In this document: one piece after another, positions 6,794 through 11,158 of the stretch
Numbering within the stretch: the first letter of the stretch is position 1
Layout: the number at the start of each line of letters is the position of its first letter
NCBI GenBank assembly: GCA_002407905.1
Contig: DHPL01000052.1
Location: 1 to 11,158, forward strand
Source: Anaerolineaceae bacterium UBA5365
GTDB taxonomy: Bacteria > Chloroflexota > Anaerolineae > Anaerolineales > Anaerolineaceae
Direction: 5' to 3'
Length of the DNA: 11,158 nt
Made by a program: the position numbers and the translations under genes
Notes under the pieces: generated by a model
The model's database searches: none
The model's input: only the letters and a program-made list of their open reading frames with translations
Told to the model about the DNA's origin: nothing

Positions 6794-9033
6794 GCGAGCT
6801 CCTGTTTCGAGAGTTGCGAATTAGCGATTTCGCTGTAAGTTTTGCAATCCTGCATCAGTTCTTCGTGTTTGCCTTTGCCTACCAGCTGGCCGTCGTCCAG
6901 AACCAGGATCTGGTCTGCACTCCGGGCAGTGGCGACCCGCTGGGTAACCATCAGGACCGTGGCGTGCCCATGTTCCTCTTCAAGCGCGCGGCGCAGCGCG
7001 GCATCGGTTTTGTAGTCCAGGGCAGAAAAAGTGTCGTCGAAGATGTAGATGGGCGCGTTCTTCACCAAAGCACGGGCAATCGAGAGGCGCTGTTTTTGGC
7101 CGCCGGATACATTGCTGCCGCCTTGGGAGATCTCGGTTTCCAGTCCGTTATTGTTATTGAACACAAAATCCGTCGCCTGGGCAATCTTGATGGCCTTTTC
7201 CATCTCCTCGGGCTTGGCGTCTGGCTTTCCCACCTGCATATTGCTTTCCACCGTGCCGCTGAAAAGCAGGGCTCGCTGGGGCATGTAGCCAATCTTGTCG
7301 CGCAGTTCGCTTTGCCGGAGCTCGCGGATATCAATGCCATCTAAAAGAACTTCCCCGCAAGTGACGTCGAAGAAGCGGGGGACCAGATTTACCAGGGTGC
7401 TCTTGCCGGAGCCTGTGGAACCGATGATGGCAGTAACCTCGCCGGGCTTGGCAGTGAAATTGATATTATCCAGCACGTTTTCTTCAGCGCCGGGGTATTT
7501 GAAGCAGACATCCCTGAACTCAATTTTGCCCTGCACCGGCTGAGGCAGCGCTTTGGGTTCGGCGGGGTCCTTGATCGTGAGTGGGGTTTCCAGCACTTCA
7601 GCGATGCGGTCTCCGCTGATGGCGGCCCGGGGGATCATGATGAAGAGGAAGGAAAGGTTAATGAAGGCGAACATGATCTGCATGGAATACTGCTGGAAGG
7701 CCATCATATTGCCGATCTGCAGGGTGCTGTTGGCAACTTCCCGCGCGCCAACCCAAATGATGGCGGCGTTAAGCGTGGTCATGATCACATTCACCACCGG
7801 GAAGAGGCCGACCATCGTTCGGCCGACAAAGCGCTGGGTTCCGGTGAGCTCCTGGTTGACCCCATCAAAGCGTTTTTCTTCGAAACGCTGTTTATTGAAG
7901 GCGCGCACCACGAGGAGCCCCGAGAGGTTCTCCCGCGTGACCTGGTTGAGCCGGTCGATCAAGGTTTGCATCAGTTTGAACTTGGGCACGGTGAGCTTGA
8001 ATATCACCGCGATCACCGCCACGATGCAGAGTACTGCCAGGGCAATCAGCCACCACATGTTCGGGCTTTTGCCCACCGCGCGGATTATCCCGCCAACAGC
8101 GATCAGGGGAGCCATAAAGGCCATGCGCACGACCATGAACATCATCTGCTGCAACTGGGTGATATCGTTGGTGGTACGGGTGATCAGTGAAGCGGTTGAA
8201 AATTGGTTGAATTCGGCTGATGAAAAGGTTTCCACCTTGGTAAAAAGTGCCAGGCGCAGGTCCCGGGCAACCCCTGCCGCCACCCTGGAAGCCAGGAGGC
8301 TGACGCTGATGGAGCAAACCGCTGCCAATAGCGCCAGGCCGAGCATGATGAGGCCGGTGCGCAGAATGAAATTGGTTTGGGAGGCCTGCATGTCCATGCC
8401 CAGGTTGGTGTATTCATCGCCTACAGCCCGAACGACCAGCTGGTGCAGGATCATCCCATCCAGGTTGCCCAGATTGTCCAGGGCACGCTGCAGGACGGTA
8501 TCCCGCGCGGCGGCCGGCATCTCACTAAGGCGGGCCAGCAGGTCGCTGCCTGGCGGCAGTTGGGCCAATTGTGCCTGGGCTTCGGGGCCCAGCATGCGCT
8601 GGGCGATCTGCGGATCGCTTTGCATCATCTGAATTCCGCTCACGATGAGCAAGGGCTTGCCCATCAGCGTTTCAAGGGCTTGCAATTCCTCAGGCGCGGC
8701 CGTAACGAGCTGGTAGGCTGTGGTTTCATTCAGCTTTGGGAAACGTTGGGCCAGGGCCTGGGCTTCAGGGCTGCCCGGCTGGAGCGGCGTATAGGCAGTT
8801 AGGAGCCGTTCGTGATCTTCCGCGGGCATGAACATAGCCATGCCCTGCATGCTCTTGGCGCTGATGACTTCAGGTACGCCCTGATCGATGCCGTTTTGCT
8901 GGATGCCAATATTGACAATCCGGCTCAGGTAATCCGGCAAGGAAAGATCGGCCTGGGTCATCACCACCAGTAGCAGCATTGCTCCCAGCATCAGGCGCCA
9001 GTATTTGAAAATGTAAGGGGATAGTTTGCGCAT
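6790..9033 (-). CDS. Heterodimeric ABC exporter, subunit with degenerate ATPase site and large ectodomain
   Basis: 747 residues. The first membrane helix is at about 12-28 and the second only at 222-247; the roughly 180 residues between are polar and predicted outside the membrane, where most exporters have a loop of about 30. Further helices lie near 300-318, 327-347, 406-428 and 449-469. The ATPase domain (about 502-735) has Walker A GSTGSGKS (538-545), signature VSGGQ (642-646), Walker B IYIFDD with Asp667 in place of the catalytic Glu, and TQRV with Gln698 in place of the H-loop His. These two changes are the known mark of the non-hydrolytic site in heterodimeric exporters such as TM287/288 and LmrCD. 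Its canonical signature completes the partner's working site. Translation is coupled at both ends: the MarR stop lies 2 nt before its ATG, and its own TGA overlaps the partner's ATG. Confidence 0.93.
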   Translation of the reverse strand: MRKLSPYIFKYWRLMLGAMLLLVVMTQADLSLPDYLSRIVNIGIQQNGIDQGVPEVISAKSMQGMAMFMPAEDHERLLTAYTPLQPGSPEAQALAQRFPKLNETTAYQLVTAAPEELQALETLMGKPLLIVSGIQMMQSDPQIAQRMLGPEAQAQLAQLPPGSDLLARLSEMPAAARDTVLQRALDNLGNLDGMILHQLVVRAVGDEYTNLGMDMQASQTNFILRTGLIMLGLALLAAVCSISVSLLASRVAAGVARDLRLALFTKVETFSSAEFNQFSTASLITRTTNDITQLQQMMFMVVRMAFMAPLIAVGGIIRAVGKSPNMWWLIALAVLCIVAVIAVIFKLTVPKFKLMQTLIDRLNQVTRENLSGLLVVRAFNKQRFEEKRFDGVNQELTGTQRFVGRTMVGLFPVVNVIMTTLNAAIIWVGAREVANSTLQIGNMMAFQQYSMQIMFAFINLSFLFIMIPRAAISGDRIAEVLETPLTIKDPAEPKALPQPVQGKIEFRDVCFKYPGAEENVLDNINFTAKPGEVTAIIGSTGSGKSTLVNLVPRFFDVTCGEVLLDGIDIRELRQSELRDKIGYMPQRALLFSGTVESNMQVGKPDAKPEEMEKAIKIAQATDFVFNNNNGLETEISQGGSNVSGGQKQRLSIARALVKNAPIYIFDDTFSALDYKTDAALRRALEEEHGHATVLMVTQRVATARSADQILVLDDGQLVGKGKHEELMQDCKTYSEIANSQLSKQELA

Positions 9034-9035
9034 AG

Positions 9036-9506
9036 TTAATTGTCTGTTTTCTCGATTTCAAAGTCCGGATCAGGGAAGAGTTCGCGTACTTTTCGGTTAA
9101 GCAGCTCGGTCACCTCTTTGAAAGCATCGGCTTCCTCCGGTGTAAAGGATTCGATCAGAAGCTGCAGCCACTTAAAGCGGTTGGTTTGGAAGCTGAGCAC
9201 CAGGGCCTGGCCTTTTTCAGTGAGCGCAAGTGTCTTGTTGCGCCGGTCACTCGCATCAGCGGCCCGGCTGATGAGCCCCTGGCTCTCCATGCCGTCCACC
9301 AGTTGTGAGGAGGCCGCCCGGCTAACGCCCGTGTAGCGGGCCAGGTCCACCAGCCGGCTTTGGGGGTGGTAGTGCAGGTAGAAGAGTGTGTGTAACTTGG
9401 CATGCGACAGCCCGTGAATTTGCATCTCGCGCTGCTGCTGGCGCATGGACCAGCGCACCGCGTACTCCAGCCATTGGGTTGTAAATTGAGAAAGCTCTGC
9501 TTGCAT
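9036..9506 (-). CDS. MarR-family transcriptional regulator of the exporter operon
   Basis: 156 residues, typical for MarR. An N-terminal dimerisation helix precedes a winged helix-turn-helix at about 36-100: LVDLARYTGVSRAASSQLVD as the helix-turn-helix and DRRNKTLALT (87-96) as the wing, whose D-x-R-type motif is diagnostic. The C-terminal helices (about 100-145) complete the dimer. No Cys suggestive of redox sensing is present. ATG at 9506 has GGAAGG 4 nt upstream. The gene is first in an operon with the two ABC subunits, its TAA lying 2 nt before the next ATG. A palindrome over its own promoter is the likely operator, so it should repress itself and the pump until a ligand, probably an exported compound, releases it. 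Ligand unknown. Confidence 0.92.
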   Translation of the reverse strand: MQAELSQFTTQWLEYAVRWSMRQQQREMQIHGLSHAKLHTLFYLHYHPQSRLVDLARYTGVSRAASSQLVDGMESQGLISRAADASDRRNKTLALTEKGQALVLSFQTNRFKWLQLLIESFTPEEADAFKEVTELLNRKVRELFPDPDFEIEKTDN

Positions 9507-9518
9507 ATTCCTTCCAGT

Positions 9519-9538
9519 TAGTTAAGCGGGCTTAACTA
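9519..9538. promoter_or_regulatory. Probable MarR operator: perfect 9-2-9 palindrome
   Basis: TAGTTAAGC and its exact reverse complement GCTTAACTA flank two G bases. Size and symmetry suit a MarR dimer. The palindrome overlaps most of the -10 hexamer and the expected transcription start and lies 12 bp upstream of the marR ATG, so binding should block RNA polymerase. Binding by this protein is inferred from position. Confidence 0.75.
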
Positions 9539-9562
9539 TATTCAATTGAGGCGCTTTGTCAA
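9535..9562 (-). promoter_or_regulatory. Promoter of the marR-ABC exporter operon
   Basis: On the minus strand TTGACA (9562-9557) is a perfect -35 and TATAGT (9540-9535) a good -10, separated by 16 bp. Transcription would begin near 9528, the centre of the palindrome at 9519-9538, giving a leader of about 21 nt with GGAAGG before the marR ATG. Confidence 0.8.
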
Positions 9563-9583
9563 GTTTGTTTGCAAAAACTGCTT

Positions 9584-9612
9584 AAAGAAAAACGCCGCCC
9601 TGGGGGGCGGCG
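9584..9612 (-). terminator. Rho-independent terminator after dhaM
   Basis: On the minus strand an 8-bp perfect GC stem (CGCCGCCC with GGGCGGCG, loop of 4) spans 9612-9593 and is followed at once by TTTTTCTTT. It lies 19 bp after the dhaM stop and about 20 bp before the marR -35, isolating the two minus-strand operons. Confidence 0.9.
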
Positions 9613-9631
9613 GGATTTTCATGTTCAGGTC

Positions 9632-10363
9632 TTATTCTCCAAAATTGTTTTGGAAGAGCTCTTCCAGTTCGTCGGCCACTTTTTGGGCTTCGGGCCCGGT
9701 GATGCTGATTTTGAGTTCGTTGCCTTGTTTGGCGCCCAGCAGCAGAACCGCGATGAGGCCGTTGATCGCCACGGGACCTTTGCCAGTGCTAAGGTTGGTG
9801 ACCATGGTTTTGGCATTTTTGCCGCCGATGGCTTTGGCAAAAAGCGTAGCCGGGCGGGCATGCAGGCCGGTGGCATTGGTGACAGTGCGCACCAACTCGA
9901 GCGTTTCGGGAGCCTGCTCTACGGGGTTTTCCTCTTCAACAGGGGATACGGGGTTGGACATAAGTGATTCCTCCTTTGCTTTTAAGCCAAGCATGGCTTC
10001 CTGATCTACTTCGGCAAGCGGCGCGCCCATTGCGGCTTTCACGCCCGCGGCAAGGGCCCCTTCAACAAAGGGCGCCGCGGATAATTTTACCCGCGCCCGT
10101 TGTTTTTCATCCAACATTTCCAACGCCATCTGTGTTGAAAGCAGGGCACTTCCCAGGTCCATCAGCACTAAAGTGCCTTCCGGGTTATCCAGGGCAATGA
10201 GCGCTTCAGAGATTTCCACCGCGTTGGTGCCGATCTCCAGGTTATCCTCACCGATGCCGGCCGCGACCCGCATGGAAAGTTCCGGCCCCGCCATCTGTTT
10301 TACAAGTTCAAGGGTGCCCTGAGCAAGTTTAAAGGAGTGAGAAACAAAGAGGATCGCGACCAT
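9632..10363 (-). CDS. dhaM: DhaM: EIIA-HPr phosphotransfer subunit of PTS-type dihydroxyacetone kinase
   Basis: 243 residues in two domains. Residues 1-125 are a mannose-type EIIA fold with the VSHS motif (phosphorylated His9) and MDLGSA (68-73), the DhaM hallmark. Residues 155-243 are an HPr domain with NATGLHARPAT and phosphorylated His168. A Glu/Pro-rich linker (132-155) joins them. In the known pathway, phosphate passes from PEP via EI and HPr to DhaM, which rephosphorylates ADP bound to DhaL so that DhaK-DhaL can make dihydroxyacetone phosphate. Unlike E. coli DhaM there is no EI-like C-terminal domain. At the place of regulatory Ser46 of Gram-positive HPr there is Gly (by alignment on the LLG motif), so HPr kinase control is unlikely here. 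ATG at 10363 lies 3 nt after the upstream stop and has AAGG at 7 nt. A strong internal start is listed separately. DhaK and DhaL are not in the window. Confidence 0.93.
   Translation of the reverse strand: MVAILFVSHSFKLAQGTLELVKQMAGPELSMRVAAGIGEDNLEIGTNAVEISEALIALDNPEGTLVLMDLGSALLSTQMALEMLDEKQRARVKLSAAPFVEGALAAGVKAAMGAPLAEVDQEAMLGLKAKEESLMSNPVSPVEEENPVEQAPETLELVRTVTNATGLHARPATLFAKAIGGKNAKTMVTNLSTGKGPVAINGLIAVLLLGAKQGNELKISITGPEAQKVADELEELFQNNFGE
9959..9977 (-). promoter_or_regulatory. Internal Shine-Dalgarno and ATG inside dhaM, start of a possible free HPr
   Basis: Within the linker codons the minus strand reads AAAGGAGG (9977-9970), 8 nt, then ATG (9961-9959), in frame with dhaM at Met135. 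This is the longest Shine-Dalgarno match in the window. Initiation here would give a 109-residue protein with an acidic 20-residue tail followed by the whole HPr domain. It may be a remnant of two separate genes fused by loss of a stop, or a working second start. Confidence 0.6.
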
Positions 10364-10366
10364 GGT

Positions 10367-10654
10367 TTAGCCTTTCTTTTCGTTATCCTGGTCCGTACGG
10401 GGTGTGCCGCGGGTGAGGCGATGGAACCAGTTCATGAACAGGTAAACTGCCCAAACGCTGGCAACACCGCCCAGGCCATACAGGATCCCCAGCCCCCACT
10501 CGCCGCTCTGGCTGATGATCTGGTAGCCTACCCAAAGCCCAAAAGCCAGGCTGAGGACCAGGATCGTCTTCTTGCCTTTTTGCTGGCTGATCCATGGCGT
10601 GTTCATAGGCAAAGGCTCTTTTCCGGATGTTTGCTTTTTGTTCTTATTTGCCAA
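10367..10654 (-). CDS. Small two-helix membrane protein between glpK and dhaM
   Basis: 95 residues from TTG at 10654, chosen because GGAGG stands 5 nt upstream; ATG at 10606 (79 residues) has only a weak site. The first 30 residues are Lys/Gln-rich and polar. Two hydrophobic helices follow, around ILVLSLAFGLWVGYQII and LGILYGLGGVASVWAVYLFM, then a basic and polar tail ending NEKKG. No family recognised. Its stop is 3 nt before the dhaM ATG, so it is in the same transcript, and its Shine-Dalgarno directly follows the T-rich end of the glpK terminator. A role with glycerol/dihydroxyacetone uptake would be a guess. Confidence 0.75.
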   Translation of the reverse strand: MANKNKKQTSGKEPLPMNTPWISQQKGKKTILVLSLAFGLWVGYQIISQSGEWGLGILYGLGGVASVWAVYLFMNWFHRLTRGTPRTDQDNEKKG

Positions 10655-10662
10655 AGGGACCT

Positions 10663-10697
10663 CCAAAAGAAAAGGGGCGGTAAGCGTTTACCGCCCC
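10663..10697 (-). terminator. Terminator-like hairpin between glpK and the small membrane gene
   Basis: On the minus strand a 10-bp perfect stem (GGGGCGGTAA with TTACCGCCCC, 4-nt loop, 10697-10674) is followed by TTTTCTTTT. It begins 20 bp after the glpK stop. Because the next gene's GGAGG starts right after the T tract with no room for a complete separate promoter in the gap, this should act as a partial terminator that lowers expression of the small gene and dhaM relative to glpK, or be followed by transcription from inside glpK. Confidence 0.85.
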
Positions 10698-10717
10698 ACT
10701 TCCTTGATTTTACTTGA

Positions 10718-11158
10718 TTATTCTTCCTCAACCCACTCGAAGGTGCGGGTGACGGCTTTCTTCCAACCCTTGTAGAGTTTTTCGCGGGTCGGTTCGTCCA
10801 TCTTGGGATCCCAGGTCTTGTCAACCTGCCAGTTCGCGCGCAGGTCTTCAACCTTCTCCCAGAAGCCAACGGCCAGGCCGGCTGCGTAGGCAGCGCCAAG
10901 GGCGGTGGTTTCAGCAACCTTGGGGCGAATCACGGGCACGCCCAGGATGTCGCTCTGGAATTGCATCAGGCCATCGTTGTAGACCATGCCGCCATCCACC
11001 TTGAGGGCGGTGAGCGGTACGCCGGAGTCCTTGTTCATGGCTTCGAGAACTTCAGCCGTCTGGTAGGCGGTTGCCTCGAGGGTGGCGCGGGCCAGGTGAC
11101 CGCCATTGACGTAGCGGGTCAGGCCAACGATCGCGCCGCGGGCATCGCTCTTCCAGTA
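10718..11158 (-). CDS. glpK: Glycerol kinase, C-terminal part (5' end outside window)
   Basis: 146 C-terminal residues of about 500 are visible. The frame enters from the window edge as [20 protein letters not shown], continues through the LKVDGGM motif, the [20 protein letters not shown] segment, then [13 protein letters not shown], and ends FEWVEEE. These are near-identical to well-known GlpK C-termini of the FGGY carbohydrate-kinase family (actin/Hsp70-type ATPase fold), which phosphorylate glycerol to sn-glycerol 3-phosphate in the cytoplasm. The visible part includes the second ATP-binding lobe. It is upstream of the small membrane gene and dhaM on the same strand, separated by a hairpin. 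The catalytic N-terminal lobe is not in the window. Confidence 0.96.
   Translation of the reverse strand, partial: YWKSDARGAIVGLTRYVNGGHLARATLEATAYQTAEVLEAMNKDSGVPLTALKVDGGMVYNDGLMQFQSDILGVPVIRPKVAETTALGAAYAAGLAVGFWEKVEDLRANWQVDKTWDPKMDEPTREKLYKGWKKAVTRTFEWVEEE

Noticed and set aside
5933..6838. 301-codon plus-strand ORF, His/Asp/Gly-rich
   Set aside because: Fully antisense to the ABC exporter subunit at 4838-6793, whose domain motifs are unmistakable; the composition is that of a mirror frame.
7553..8632. 359-codon plus-strand ORF, Arg/Ser/Thr-rich
   Set aside because: Antisense to the ABC subunit at 6790-9033; no family features and no ribosome-binding site.

Overview
The window looks like a piece of a Chloroflexota chromosome, most likely Anaerolineae-like. 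This is inferred from the GC-rich but not extreme base use, tightly packed short operons, a heterodimeric ABC exporter of the type with a large first-subunit ectodomain, and a DhaM/GlpK locus. No ribosomal or other marker gene is present, so the taxonomy is only a guess.

Left part, plus strand (1-1886): the tail of a protein made of six 26-residue Arg/Asp/Pro-rich tandem repeats (78 bp each) overlaps by ATGA a membrane-anchored protein of 394 residues. The second protein resembles glycoside hydrolase family 8 (GH8) around the usual catalytic motif, but has Leu where the proton-donor Glu should be. It ends one base from the end of the next gene, which runs towards it.

Middle part, minus strand (4816 down to 1888): a small group holds two related multi-pass membrane proteins followed by a PfkB/1-phosphofructokinase-family sugar kinase. 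The first membrane protein (3855-4739) is cut in two by one in-frame TAG inside a predicted membrane helix. Both halves align in order to the intact neighbour (2850-3737). A ribosome-binding-like AGGTG overlaps the stop and could restart translation of the second half. The kinase appears to have its own extended -10 promoter, placed so that its mRNA would be leaderless.

Right-middle part, minus strand (9562 down to 4838): a MarR-family repressor and the two subunits of a heterodimeric ABC exporter form one translationally coupled operon. A clear TTGACA-16-TATAGT promoter is overlaid by a perfect 9-2-9 palindrome, which predicts autoregulated drug or metabolite efflux. The first subunit carries the degenerate ATPase site (Asp for Glu in Walker B, Gln for the H-loop His). 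The second carries the competent site.

Right end, minus strand (11158 down to 9588): the end of glycerol kinase (glpK), a strong terminator-like hairpin, a small two-helix membrane protein with a TTG start, and dhaM (EIIA-HPr fusion), closed by a second terminator. Together they suggest glycerol/dihydroxyacetone use, with phosphotransfer from PEP to dihydroxyacetone kinase; dhaK and dhaL are not in the window. The dhaM linker contains a near-ideal internal Shine-Dalgarno and ATG that would produce a free HPr-like domain.

No RNA gene, CRISPR array or insertion sequence was seen, and no stretch over 300 bases lacks a gene. The best leads are the amber-split membrane paralog, the internal HPr start in dhaM, and the GH8-like protein lacking its catalytic Glu.
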